Notes under the pieces: generated by a model
The model's database searches: none
The model's input: the letters and a program-made list of their open reading frames with translations, nothing else
Told to the model about the DNA's origin: nothing
Source: an uncultured Erysipelotrichaceae bacterium
GTDB lineage: Bacteria; Bacillota_I; Bacilli_A; RF39; UBA660
Assembly (NCBI GenBank): GCA_902783345.1
Contig: CACZQI010000053.1
Coordinates: 1-14,293, forward strand
Direction: 5' to 3'
DNA length: 14,293 nt
Translations under genes and position numbers: made by a program
In this document: positions 1 to 6,640 of the stretch, one piece after another
Layout of the letters: every line of letters begins with the position of its first letter
Numbering within the stretch: the first letter of the stretch is position 1

Positions 1-195
1 ATCATTATCGTCGTTATCTAAATCGTCATTATCATCTTCGTAATCATTATCGTCATTATCTAAATCATCATCATCTTCATAATCATTATCGTCATTATCT
101 AAATCGTCATTATCATTTTCATAATCATTGTCATCATTATCTAAATCGTCATTATCATCTTCATAAGCATTATCATCATTATCTAAATCGTCATT
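1..195 (-). repeat. 42-bp in-frame tandem repeat, about 4.7 units
   Basis: The repeat encodes the 14-residue unit NDDLDNDDNxYEDD. Units read from position 195 downward: residues 69-82, 83-96, 97-110, 111-123 and 124 onward. The fourth unit is 39 bp, missing one codon, and single substitutions (A78, N95) separate the units. Synonymous differences (GAC/GAT, TAC/TAT, AAC/AAT) show it is not freshly duplicated throughout. The array continues past the window edge, so copy number is unknown. Confidence 0.9.
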
Positions 196-399
196 ATCAA
201 AATCATTTTCTTCTTCATCTTCTTCTTTTTTCTTTAATAATAATGCTTCATAATCTTCTTCATTCATTACAAAATCAGTATCCTCTAAATTGTAATCATC
301 ATCCATTGCAAAAGCTGGGGCTTGTAAAGCCATACCAATATTTCCTACTAATAATGCTGATAGTGCCGTTGATAACAGTCTTACTTTAAATCTTTTCAT
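1..399 (-). CDS. Secreted Asp/Asn-rich tandem-repeat protein (partial, C-terminus beyond window)
   Basis: This gene starts with ATG at 399 and runs off the left edge, so only the first 133 residues are seen. AGAGG lies 7 bases before the ATG. Residues 1-31 form a signal peptide (basic MKRFKVR, hydrophobic core, AFA cleavage-like end). A short acidic/lysine segment follows, then from residue 69 onward 14-residue repeats of the type NDDLDNDDNxYEDD; four are complete (one lacks a residue) and a fifth is cut by the edge. The repeat is almost entirely Asp/Asn with one Tyr and one Leu per unit. No catalytic domain is visible. By analogy with Ser-Asp stalks of Gram-positive adhesins it may be an extended acidic stalk or a cation-binding surface; that is inference. 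The signal peptide nearly matches that of the next gene. I do not recognise the family. Confidence 0.8.
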   Translation of the reverse strand, partial: MKRFKVRLLSTALSALLVGNIGMALQAPAFAMDDDYNLEDTDFVMNEEDYEALLLKKKEEDEEENDFDNDDLDNDDNAYEDDNDDLDNDDNDYENDNDDLDNDDNDYEDDDDLDNDDNDYEDDNDDLDNDDND

Positions 400-440
400 T
401 TTATAACCTCTTTCATTTCGTATAATAACTAATTAAAAGT

Positions 441-469
441 ATTTTATTATAATTATATCAATTAGTCAA
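441..469 (-). promoter_or_regulatory. SigA-type promoter of the Asp-repeat gene
   Basis: On the minus strand TTGACT (464-469) is followed after exactly 17 bases by TAAAAT (441-446). The expected transcript start is near 434, giving a leader of about 35 bases. The -35 box lies just after the terminator of the upstream gene. Confidence 0.75.
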
Positions 470-472
470 TTT

Positions 473-504
473 AAAAATTCGCAAATTTTAAATTGCGAAT
501 TTTT
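473..504 (-). terminator. Intrinsic terminator of the thioester-domain surface protein gene
   Basis: A perfect 12-bp stem joins 473-484 (AAAAATTCGCAA) and 493-504 (TTGCGAATTTTT) across an 8-base loop. The T-run is part of the arm. The stem overlaps the TAA stop of the gene ending at 503 and could work in both directions. Confidence 0.7.
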
Positions 505-2113
505 ATTTATTTAATTTTTTAGTTTTCTTTTTGCCTTTTTTAGTTGCTATTAATAATGTTCCTACACTAGCAACACCAAGTCCAGCAACAGCTGCGATTA
601 ATTTTTCTTCAAAAGTCATACCATCTTTTTCAGATGTTTCTCTTTCAATAATCGTTTCATTTTGTGCACTATTACCATTAGCAATAGCATCTCTAAGCTC
701 AGATGATGATATTATACCTTTTTGTTCTTTTTCATCAACTACTGTAAATGAAGTTCTGTATTCATCAGAGTAAATACCTAATAAGTTTTGATATTCATCT
801 GCATCTTCATTAACATCTTTAGCAGAATAAATATATAAGTACATATCTTCTGGATGTTTATCTAAATCACTAATTAAGTAATTAAATAATAATGCATATT
901 CTTCAGGTAATTTCATACCATGTTGATTATACCAATGTTCTGCTAGTAATCCTAAACCATTACCATTACCTGGGTCAATAACATAACCTTTTTCACTATT
1001 AGCATCATATCTAAAATATTTGAAAAATTTAATATCTTCATAGATAACATTGCCGTTATAATCTCTTAATACATTACCATATTCATCATATTTTACTTGT
1101 CTAGTAACAATTTCAGCTGATGTATATGTTTTAAGAGCATATTCAGTCATTAATCTAATAGCAGTTTCACTTACTTCTGGAAATAAATCTGTTACTAAAG
1201 TTCTATGATAGATAATATCAAGTAATTTATTATATAATTCAATATCAAGCATAGATTGATCTGCTAATGGAATATATTCTCTAATGTTTTCATCATTAAA
1301 GATAACACCATCATAAATAATACCATTTGGTTCTCTTAAATCTTGATTAATACAATAAACTTCTTCTTTTTGTCCTTCACTTTCAATATAATAAAGTGAA
1401 ACACCTTTATTATGCCAACATACTTCAGGACTATTGTCATGATCTGTGTCAGCAAGTACTTCATCTACTTTAATTTTAACTTTGAATGTTTGATCTTCAG
1501 CAACAGTATAACCTTTTGGTGCTTCTTTTTCATGTAAAGTGTAAGTACCTTCTTTTAACATAGCAATATGTTTTGTACCATTAGATACCCATTCATCTAC
1601 TACATTTCCATTTACATCTAAAATTTGTAAAGTAGCGCCAATAACAACATTTCCTTCTTCATCAACTTTATCAACAACTATTACGATTTTTTCTTCTTCA
1701 GGAATATATGGAATTACTGGTTCAGGTGTTGGTTCTGGTTCAATTTCTTTAGCAGGAATAATTTTCTTTTCTGGCATTTCTGCTGGACCATCTTCTTCAT
1801 AATGTTCTGGTAAACTAATCCATTCTTCATTAGTGCTTTCTTCAGCAGGTACAGCTACTTCTTGTGCTGGCTCTGCTGCAGGTTCACTAACTTCTTGTGC
1901 TGGTGCACTTGGTTCTTCATAAGAAGCTTCTGGTGCATCTTCACCAAAGAAAATAGTAGTTTGGATATTACCATCTAATACTGGTTCAAATGATGTATCT
2001 TCAATAGCGTCTTCTGCAAATCCTTCTGTTTGCATAGCAGCACCAGCATTTCCTACTAATAATGCTGATAATGCTGTAGAAATTAATCTAACTTTAAATC
2101 TTTTGTTTTTCAT
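503..2113 (-). CDS. Membrane-anchored surface protein with SpaA-like and degenerate thioester (TED) domains
   Basis: This is a 536-aa secreted protein. I place the start at ATG 2113: an in-frame ATG at 2179 lies inside the -35 box, while 2113 has GGGGA 9 bases upstream. Residues 1-33 are a signal peptide. Residues 55-140 are a Pro/Glu-rich linker. Residues 141-235 resemble a SpaA/prealbumin-like isopeptide domain (K149, E195 in LHEKEAPKGY, possible partner N235). Residues 236-460 resemble a thioester domain: YCINQ with C254, TEYALKTYT at 323-331 where families normally read TQxAIWxxT, and YQNLL at 441. Residues 505-523 are hydrophobic, followed by a Lys-rich tail; no LPxTG sorting motif is seen. 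Adhesion to host tissue is the known role of TED proteins, but Glu at the Gln position makes a real thioester doubtful here. Confidence 0.75.
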   Translation of the reverse strand: MKNKRFKVRLISTALSALLVGNAGAAMQTEGFAEDAIEDTSFEPVLDGNIQTTIFFGEDAPEASYEEPSAPAQEVSEPAAEPAQEVAVPAEESTNEEWISLPEHYEEDGPAEMPEKKIIPAKEIEPEPTPEPVIPYIPEEEKIVIVVDKVDEEGNVVIGATLQILDVNGNVVDEWVSNGTKHIAMLKEGTYTLHEKEAPKGYTVAEDQTFKVKIKVDEVLADTDHDNSPEVCWHNKGVSLYYIESEGQKEEVYCINQDLREPNGIIYDGVIFNDENIREYIPLADQSMLDIELYNKLLDIIYHRTLVTDLFPEVSETAIRLMTEYALKTYTSAEIVTRQVKYDEYGNVLRDYNGNVIYEDIKFFKYFRYDANSEKGYVIDPGNGNGLGLLAEHWYNQHGMKLPEEYALLFNYLISDLDKHPEDMYLYIYSAKDVNEDADEYQNLLGIYSDEYRTSFTVVDEKEQKGIISSSELRDAIANGNSAQNETIIERETSEKDGMTFEEKLIAAVAGLGVASVGTLLIATKKGKKKTKKLNK

Positions 2114-2150
2114 AAATTTCAATCCCCATTTCATCAATTTATGGTTTGTT

Positions 2151-2179
2151 ATTTTAATACAAAATTCCAATTTTGTCAA
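2151..2179 (-). promoter_or_regulatory. SigA-type promoter of the thioester-domain gene
   Basis: TTGACA (2174-2179) and TAAAAT (2151-2156) on the minus strand are separated by 17 bases. The expected start is near 2144, so the message begins downstream of the ATG at 2179, which rules that codon out. Boxes and spacing match the promoter of the Asp-repeat gene. Confidence 0.85.
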
Positions 2180-2181
2180 AT

Positions 2182-2216
2182 AAAAAGTTGCATAAGCTTT
2201 AAATACGCAACTTTTT
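2182..2216 (-). terminator. Intrinsic terminator of the DUF4173-type gene
   Basis: A 10-bp stem, AAAAAGTTGC (2182-2191) with GCAACTTTTT (2207-2216), has a 15-base loop and lies just after the TAA ending at 2219. On the minus strand the last arm ends in a five-T run. Confidence 0.75.
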
Positions 2217-2218
2217 GA

Positions 2219-3454
2219 TTATTTTCCCCATATATTATTTATGAAATTTATAACTAATTCATTACATAAATAAACATTTAAAAAATATGTAGCAAGCATA
2301 ATAATTAAGTATTTTAAGTTATTATTGCTTTTTAATTTACCATTTAATTTTATCGTTAAAATTATAAAGAATATTAGTTCTAGGGCTAAGAATAATATAA
2401 CTTGCATTCTTAAAATCGTAAATCCATATTCAAAAATGTATAATCCCATACGATAATATGAATTAAATATGATAAATATTGAGAAGATAATTATTAAACT
2501 TAATAATCTTTTAATCCATTTATTATCATTTGCTTTAGCAAAATTCAAATAGAATATTAATATTATGAAGTTAATCGTTGAAACTCCTAAAAGTTCAAAG
2601 AAACCTTCTCTAGCATATTTAGCATAAGTATATTCTACTGGTATGTTTAAAAAATTAGTAGTTAGTTTAGATATTTCAGATATTAAAAACAAGATATATA
2701 CTAAATTAACTAAACCTAAAACTATATAACTAATAATGTTACTAACATCAACACTTTTATATTCTTTTTCTTTAGCTTTATGCATTTGATAAATATTTAT
2801 AGTGGTTGAAAAGATAAAGATAAATGATATAACTATTGTCATAACTATTTCAATAATAGTATCAAAACTTAAACTAAAGTTTACTTTGCTTATTAATTTT
2901 CCTATAAATGAATTAAAATAACCATCTCCATGAGTAAGTAAAAGCATCAGGATAATTAAAATTGGCACTCCTATTAACAATCCTTTTAAAACATCTTTTA
3001 ATTTACTATTTTTTAAACTTACTTCTTTAATTGATGCTTCTATATATTCCATATTTGAAAATAAATATCCTGGAATAAGTTTTGTAAACCACCATATAAA
3101 GTTTAAATTTAACTTATAGTTTGGATTAACTAAAGTAAAGACATATATTGATGTCAAGATAGGCACAACAATAATATTTAAATATTTATTTACTTCAGCA
3201 AGCGGTATAATAAAATAACTATTTAATATTATAAAGATATATGCTAAATAAAAGTAACTTTTTTTATTTAAACTAACTTTTAAAGTATTAACAAACGCTG
3301 TATAACTTAAAAGTATTACCATAATTGGACCAATAACATATTTAATATATTCATTAATATTTAAGCGAGTAATTATTGTTATTATTAAACTAGCAATAAC
3401 TGTAATAAATAATACACTTTTTAAAACTTTACCATTAATTTTTTCTTCTTTCAT
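2219..3454 (-). CDS. DUF4173/DUF4153-type multi-pass membrane protein
   Basis: A 411-aa integral membrane protein with about ten or more hydrophobic segments and short charged loops. The stretch around residues 279-297 (YAKYAREGFFELLGVSTIN) is the most conserved signature of the DUF4173/DUF4153 family, in which an AREGFFEL-like motif precedes a transmembrane helix. Function of the family is not established. Start ATG 3454 has AAAGGAAG just upstream and a promoter at 3476-3503, so it is transcribed on its own, after sigH on the same strand. Neighbours on the left are secreted proteins, but nothing ties them to it. Family assignment rests on the motif and topology only. Confidence 0.7.
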   Translation of the reverse strand: MKEEKINGKVLKSVLFITVIASLIITIITRLNINEYIKYVIGPIMVILLSYTAFVNTLKVSLNKKSYFYLAYIFIILNSYFIIPLAEVNKYLNIIVVPILTSIYVFTLVNPNYKLNLNFIWWFTKLIPGYLFSNMEYIEASIKEVSLKNSKLKDVLKGLLIGVPILIILMLLLTHGDGYFNSFIGKLISKVNFSLSFDTIIEIVMTIVISFIFIFSTTINIYQMHKAKEKEYKSVDVSNIISYIVLGLVNLVYILFLISEISKLTTNFLNIPVEYTYAKYAREGFFELLGVSTINFIILIFYLNFAKANDNKWIKRLLSLIIIFSIFIIFNSYYRMGLYIFEYGFTILRMQVILFLALELIFFIILTIKLNGKLKSNNNLKYLIIMLATYFLNVYLCNELVINFINNIWGK

Positions 3455-3475
3455 ATTTCTTCCTTTCGCTTAGTT

Positions 3476-3503
3476 ATTATAAGATGCCTTATTAAATTTG
3501 CAA
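3476..3503 (-). promoter_or_regulatory. SigA-type promoter of the DUF4173-type gene
   Basis: TTGCAA (3498-3503) and TATAAT (3476-3481) on the minus strand, 16 bases apart, lie 22 bases before the ATG at 3454. The -10 box is consensus. Confidence 0.7.
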
Positions 3504-3529
3504 TAGTTTTGAAAAATTTGACACACTCT

Positions 3530-4123
3530 TTACAATAAGTCTTTTATCTTATTACGAATCCTTTGAATAGTATTATCTATTTGTTTAGGTTCTTTATTTA
3601 AAATCTTGGCAATATCCTGATAATTAAATTCATTAATAACTAAATCATAAACATCTTTTTCAAAAGGAGACAACGCGGAATTAATCTTTTTAATAAGTTC
3701 ATTATAGTGTTCTTCATTTTCCATTTTAAATAATGGATTTGCCTTATTATCTCCAATTATCTCTTCTAAAGGTCTTTTAAAATTTTCATATTCTTGTTCT
3801 AAACTATATGATTCATTATGCACTTTATTTTTTATAGTATCGGCTTTTCTAATACAATTTTGAACTTTTCTTTCCACAACAACAGAAATAAAGGTAGGTA
3901 AACTTGTTTCTTTAGAATCAGAGTATCTTATTAAAGCATCAGAAAAAGCCACTAAAGCCTCTTGTTTTACTTCTAAGTAGTCTAGTCCTAAACCATAAAT
4001 ACTCTTTTTATATTTAGACATTATAATATCTATAATATAATTATATTTATCATATAAAACATCTTTAGCATCTTCATTATTTTCACAAACCATTAATGTT
4101 AATTCATCATCTGTAAATTCCAT
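3530..4123 (-). CDS. sigH: RNA polymerase sigma-70 family factor, SigH-like
   Basis: A 197-aa sigma factor without region 1 or 3, as in SigH/ECF-like factors. Region 2 covers about residues 20-95 (LYDKYNYIIDIIMSKY through the promoter-melting segment FISVVVERKVQNCIRK). Region 4 is the C-terminal helix-turn-helix at about 150-197 (FEKDVYDLVINEFNYQDIAKILNKEPKQIDNTIQRIRNKIK). Its place after mrnC and rlmB matches Bacillus sigH (mrnC-rlmB-yacP-sigH), which controls early stationary-phase genes and competence or sporulation entry. The start ATG overlaps the rlmB stop by one base (TAATG) and AGGTGAA just before it serves as ribosome site. The yacP gene is missing from the cluster. The SigH name is from synteny; regulon is unknown. 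No clear terminator follows before the next promoter. Confidence 0.8.
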   Translation of the reverse strand: MEFTDDELTLMVCENNEDAKDVLYDKYNYIIDIIMSKYKKSIYGLGLDYLEVKQEALVAFSDALIRYSDSKETSLPTFISVVVERKVQNCIRKADTIKNKVHNESYSLEQEYENFKRPLEEIIGDNKANPLFKMENEEHYNELIKKINSALSPFEKDVYDLVINEFNYQDIAKILNKEPKQIDNTIQRIRNKIKDLL

Positions 4124-4797
4124 TATTCACCTATACCAAATAAAAGTATTCCAGAACTGACTGAAGCATTTAAAGAGTTTACTTTACCCTTCATTGGAAT
4201 GCTTATAATCATATCAGCGTTTTCTCTAACTAATCTAGAAAGCCCAAAACCTTCTGAACCAATTACTAAACATATTTTATCAGCATAATCTACAGTTTTA
4301 TAGTTCTCTCCATCAGCTTCAGCTGCATAGACAAAGAAACCATTATCCTTTAAAATATTTATCGCACTAACTAAATTATTTACCATAATAACATTTACTC
4401 TAGATAAAGCTCCAGTACTTATTTTCATAACAGTTTCATTAACAACAACACTTCTATCTTTGGGAATAATAATATGTCTAACCCCTCTTGCTTCAGCTGA
4501 ACGAATAATCGCCCCAAAATTATGTGGATCTTCTAAATGATCTAAGATTAAAACAAAATTATCATCATTCTTTATATCATCCATAGAACCATAATTATAA
4601 TCATTTATTTCCACAATAATACCTTGATGATGAGGTGCCATTTTATCCATTACTTTAACATCTGTAATTATATATTTTAAATTATTATCTTTAATTTTTT
4701 GCATAATACTTTGGTCTTTAAAGTTATTTGCTAAATAAACTTTACGAACCATTTTAAAATCTAATTCATTAAATACATTTTTACCACTTACCCGCAT
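4123..4797 (-). CDS. rlmB: 23S rRNA (guanosine-2'-O)-methyltransferase RlmB/TrmH family
   Basis: A 224-aa SPOUT methyltransferase using S-adenosylmethionine. Residues 1-65 resemble the short RNA-binding substrate domain of the SpoU family. The three knot motifs are present: motif 1 DPHNFGAIIRSAEA (N93, R99), motif 2 VIGSEGFGLS (178-187) and motif 3 IPMKGKVNSLNASVSSG (200-216). In E. coli RlmB methylates G2251 of 23S rRNA. The ATG overlaps the end of mrnC by 10 bases, and the stop overlaps sigH by one base, so the three genes form one coupled operon. Length fits the short Firmicute form. Substrate could differ from RlmB, since paralogs share these motifs. Confidence 0.9.
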   Translation of the reverse strand: MRVSGKNVFNELDFKMVRKVYLANNFKDQSIMQKIKDNNLKYIITDVKVMDKMAPHHQGIIVEINDYNYGSMDDIKNDDNFVLILDHLEDPHNFGAIIRSAEARGVRHIIIPKDRSVVVNETVMKISTGALSRVNVIMVNNLVSAINILKDNGFFVYAAEADGENYKTVDYADKICLVIGSEGFGLSRLVRENADMIISIPMKGKVNSLNASVSSGILLFGIGE

Positions 4798-5141
4798 AAT
4801 ACTTCCTCCATTATTTCATCTAATCTTTCTTTATTATTTTGATATAAATAACCAATTAAACATTCAAAACCAGTTGCTTTATGATATGTTATAACATCAG
4901 TTGTTTTACTTTTATGACTATCTGCATTACGACCTTTATTTACAATTTCAATTTCTTCATCAGTTAAAAAATTTTTATTAATTAAATTTTCAAGGATTTT
5001 TCTTTGACTTACCGCGCTAACATAATCTAAAGATTTAGTTTGAAGCTCATTAACACTTGCAATATTTTTACTTATAAGATATTTTCTAACATATAATTCA
5101 TAAACTGCATCACCTAAATATGCATTAATTAAGTTTTTCAT
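4788..5141 (-). CDS. mrnC: Mini-ribonuclease III
   Basis: A 117-aa protein made of an RNase III catalytic domain alone, with no double-stranded RNA-binding domain. Signatures are NAYLGDAVYE at 6-15 (acidic D11), KGRNADSHKSK at 69-79 and ATGFECLIGYLY at 89-100 (acidic E93), which match the paired catalytic acids of Mini-III. In Bacillus this enzyme matures 23S rRNA ends. It heads the mrnC-rlmB-sigH operon; cysS, its usual upstream neighbour, is absent. The ribosome site is weak (GTGAT, seven bases ahead of ATG 5141). A promoter at 5158-5186 lies directly before it, leaving a leader of only about 10 bases. Confidence 0.92.
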   Translation of the reverse strand: MKNLINAYLGDAVYELYVRKYLISKNIASVNELQTKSLDYVSAVSQRKILENLINKNFLTDEEIEIVNKGRNADSHKSKTTDVITYHKATGFECLIGYLYQNNKERLDEIMEEVLCG

Positions 5142-5157
5142 TAAACATCACGACAAT

Positions 5158-5186
5158 ACTATAACACAAATTAACTTAAACGTAAA
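5158..5186 (-). promoter_or_regulatory. Probable promoter of the mrnC-rlmB-sigH operon
   Basis: TTTACG (5181-5186) and TATAGT (5158-5163) on the minus strand, 17 bases apart. The match is 4/6 and 5/6 to consensus. It sits between the glycosyltransferase terminator and mrnC. Confidence 0.55.
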
Positions 5187-5223
5187 AGAAAAGAGTTAAT
5201 TATTTTTATTTAAAATTAACTCT
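5180..5223 (-). terminator. Intrinsic terminator of the glycosyltransferase gene
   Basis: A perfect 10-bp stem joins AGAGTTAATT (5192-5201) and AATTAACTCT (5214-5223) around a 12-base loop. On the minus strand a T-rich tail (TTTTCTTTT) follows. The last codons and the TAA stop (5196-5198) lie inside the hairpin. Confidence 0.75.
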
Positions 5224-6266
5224 CGGTTATTCTTTATTCTTTCATTTTCTGGATCTTTTTCTAAAGCTAGATTAGCATATTCTAAAGACCTTTTATAATC
5301 AGATAAATAATATAAACAAACAGCAAGTAAATCTTCCATTGTTCCATTATAACAATCTGGTTCATTAATATATATTTTTTGATTTTCTTTAATTTCTAAG
5401 CCTAATTCTAAATATAAAGCACACATTTTATAATTTTCTAAAAGATAATATGCATAGGCTACTTCTAAATAAGGCTCACGAGCATTTGGACTTTCACTTA
5501 CTGCCATAAGGCCATATTTTAAAGCATCTTGATAATCACCTTTCATTTTATAACACCTAGAAATAAATCTTAATGAAGCACATCTTTCTTCAGCCCAAGT
5601 AGCCGATTCCATCTCTAAATGCTTCTTTAATGTTTCAATAGCTTTATCATACATTCCATAAAACATATATTCACGCCCTAAATAATGCATATTTCTATCA
5701 TTATTAGGATTTTCCTTAATAGCAAGTTCTAGTAAAGGTAAATATGATGAACGTGATTTAGTACTATCTGGATAATGCTTTAAAGTAATTTCTGGAATAG
5801 TTATAACTTTTTCATTATCTAAACTACATTTTAAAACTTCATGTACCGGATTTACCCAAGTATATCCTTTTCTTGTATGAATTTTTTCTTGATAAAAATT
5901 AACAGCAGGATTTCCATATTTATCAAAAGACCAAATATAATTATATCTACATCTATTAAACCCGCTAAACTTTTCTTCTAACTTTTTTCTCCAACCTTTA
6001 TCAAATATTTCATCTAAATCAGTACATACACAAATATCTGCATCCATAGGCACCATATCAAGTGATTTATTACGAGCTACATCAAACCTAAAAGGATTTA
6101 TTTCTTCTTTTTTAACATGAACACCTAATTCTTTTAATAAAGAAACTGTTTTATCAGTAGAACCAGTGTCTAATACATATATTTCATCAGCTTCTTTCAT
6201 AGAATTATACCAACGATTTACAAACTTTTCTTCATTTTTAGTTATTGCATAAACAATTATTTTCAT
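5196..6266 (-). CDS. Family 2 glycosyltransferase with C-terminal TPR repeats
   Basis: This is a 356-aa cytoplasmic protein. The start is ATG 6266, which has GAGGG 7 bases upstream; an upstream ATG at 6314 has no ribosome site. Residues 1-~90 form the GT-A fold: MKIIVYAITKNEEKFVNRW, then LDTGSTDKT (D33) and the metal-binding DxD motif TDLDE (D83, D85). FDKYGNPAVNFYQEKIHTRKGY and the WVNPVHEVL element are typical of the acceptor side of TPR-glycosyltransferases. From about residue 190 to the end come helical tetratricopeptide-like repeats (NPNNDRNMHYLGREYMFYG, YDKAIETLKKHLEME, GDYQDALKYGLMAVSESP, SDYKRSLEYANLALEKDPENE). The sugar donor and acceptor are unknown. It is transcribed alone and ends at its own hairpin. 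Surface glycan or glycoprotein modification is a reasonable guess. Confidence 0.85.
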   Translation of the reverse strand: MKIIVYAITKNEEKFVNRWYNSMKEADEIYVLDTGSTDKTVSLLKELGVHVKKEEINPFRFDVARNKSLDMVPMDADICVCTDLDEIFDKGWRKKLEEKFSGFNRCRYNYIWSFDKYGNPAVNFYQEKIHTRKGYTWVNPVHEVLKCSLDNEKVITIPEITLKHYPDSTKSRSSYLPLLELAIKENPNNDRNMHYLGREYMFYGMYDKAIETLKKHLEMESATWAEERCASLRFISRCYKMKGDYQDALKYGLMAVSESPNAREPYLEVAYAYYLLENYKMCALYLELGLEIKENQKIYINEPDCYNGTMEDLLAVCLYYLSDYKRSLEYANLALEKDPENERIKNNRELILNKNN

Positions 6267-6344
6267 AAAATATCCCTCTTTATATTTTATGAATACATAA
6301 AAATTAGCGTACATTAAAATATTAATTAAATAGAAAGTATTTTA

Positions 6345-6373
6345 TTGATATAAACATTTTCTTTTGATATAAT
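6345..6373 (+). promoter_or_regulatory. Strong promoter of the small hydrophobic peptide mRNA
   Basis: TTGATA (6345-6350), a 17-base spacer and consensus TATAAT (6368-6373) predict a start at about 6380-6382. The block 6361-6377 occurs again, inverted, in the opposing promoter at 6637-6653. Confidence 0.8.
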
Positions 6374-6440
6374 GAATTTAGGAAATAGTTCAGTTGCTGA
6401 GTGTCTACCAAATCTTGCTAAGAGAGGAGGTTTGATATAA

Positions 6441-6533
6441 ATGAAGAAAAGAATTTTTATTTTAAAAGTTCTTAGAAATCTTTCTATCATTTTATTGCTC
6501 CTAATCGTTATGATTATTGTAATAAAAAAATGA
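6441..6533 (+). CDS. 30-aa hydrophobic peptide, probable type I toxin
   Basis: The ORF reads MKKRIFILKVLRNLSIIL then LLLIVMIIVIKK and stops at TGA 6531-6533. A strong Shine-Dalgarno site, AGAGGAGG (6423-6430), lies 10 bases before the ATG, and a consensus promoter lies about 70 bases upstream. The peptide is one basic-capped transmembrane helix (about residues 14-28), the shape shared by Fst, TxpA, BsrG and similar membrane-acting type I toxins, though I see no sequence identity to a named one. It is the only plus-strand gene between 5142 and 7818, and a convergent promoter drives RNA across its 3' end. The leader can pair with the 3' end of the same message. Alternative readings are a small membrane regulator or a chance ORF, but promoter, ribosome site and antisense layout argue against chance. 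Confidence 0.7.
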   Translation: MKKRIFILKVLRNLSIILLLLIVMIIVIKK

Positions 6534-6558
6534 CACTTAAGCATATTGCTTAAATGTC
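6532..6558 (-). terminator. Terminator of the antisense RNA
   Basis: Arms 6532-6543 and 6547-6558 form a 12-bp stem on the minus strand (one G-U pair) with a 3-base loop, followed by seven T (6524-6530 complement). Read on the plus strand the same position has a C-A mismatch and no U-tract, so it is directional for the antisense RNA. Confidence 0.8.
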
Positions 6559-6576
6559 TTCAACAAATATAGGTAG

Positions 6577-6612
6577 ACATTCAGCGTATCAAACTGAAAT
6601 GTTTCCTTTTTT
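6577..6612 (+). terminator. Probable terminator of the peptide mRNA
   Basis: ACATTCAG (6577-6584) pairs with CTGAAATGT (6594-6602) with one bulged base and a 9-base loop, then TTCC and six T (6607-6612). The hairpin also sits inside the 5' region of the antisense RNA. Confidence 0.55.
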
Positions 6613-6640
6613 ATTTTATGCAAATTTTCTTTGCATATTC

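Larger units (their letters stand above)
6524..6634 (-). ncRNA. Predicted antisense RNA antitoxin, about 110 nt
   Basis: A promoter at 6641-6669 predicts an RNA starting near 6634. It opens with a 7-bp hairpin (6618-6624 with 6630-6636, loop 6625-6629) and ends at a 12-bp hairpin (6532-6558) followed by seven U. It overlaps the last codons and 3' untranslated part of the peptide mRNA by nearly 90 bases. Such 3'-overlapping antisense RNAs are known antitoxins in TxpA/RatA and BsrG/SR4; the role here is inferred from layout. Confidence 0.6.

Noticed and set aside
1..195. Regular repeats that at first glance could be a CRISPR or dispersed DNA repeat array
   Set aside because: The units are in frame, contiguous without spacers, and encode a regular acidic peptide behind a signal peptide with promoter and ribosome site.
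531..773. 80-aa plus-strand frame within the thioester-domain gene
   Set aside because: Shadow of a well-supported minus-strand gene, without promoter or ribosome site.
2114..2179. N-terminal extension of the thioester-domain protein to ATG 2179
   Set aside because: It would begin inside the -35 box TTGACA, and the extension lacks a ribosome site and pushes the signal peptide inward.
6326..6544. 72-aa minus-strand frame across the small-peptide region
   Set aside because: No ribosome site, composition unlike a protein family, and it is antisense to the better supported 30-aa ORF; it also reads through the antisense RNA terminator.
6531..6572. Extension of the 30-aa peptide by 13 codons if TGA coded for Trp, as in mycoplasmas
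   Set aside because: The Trp codons checked here are TGG and no gene contains in-frame TGA, so TGA is most likely a stop.
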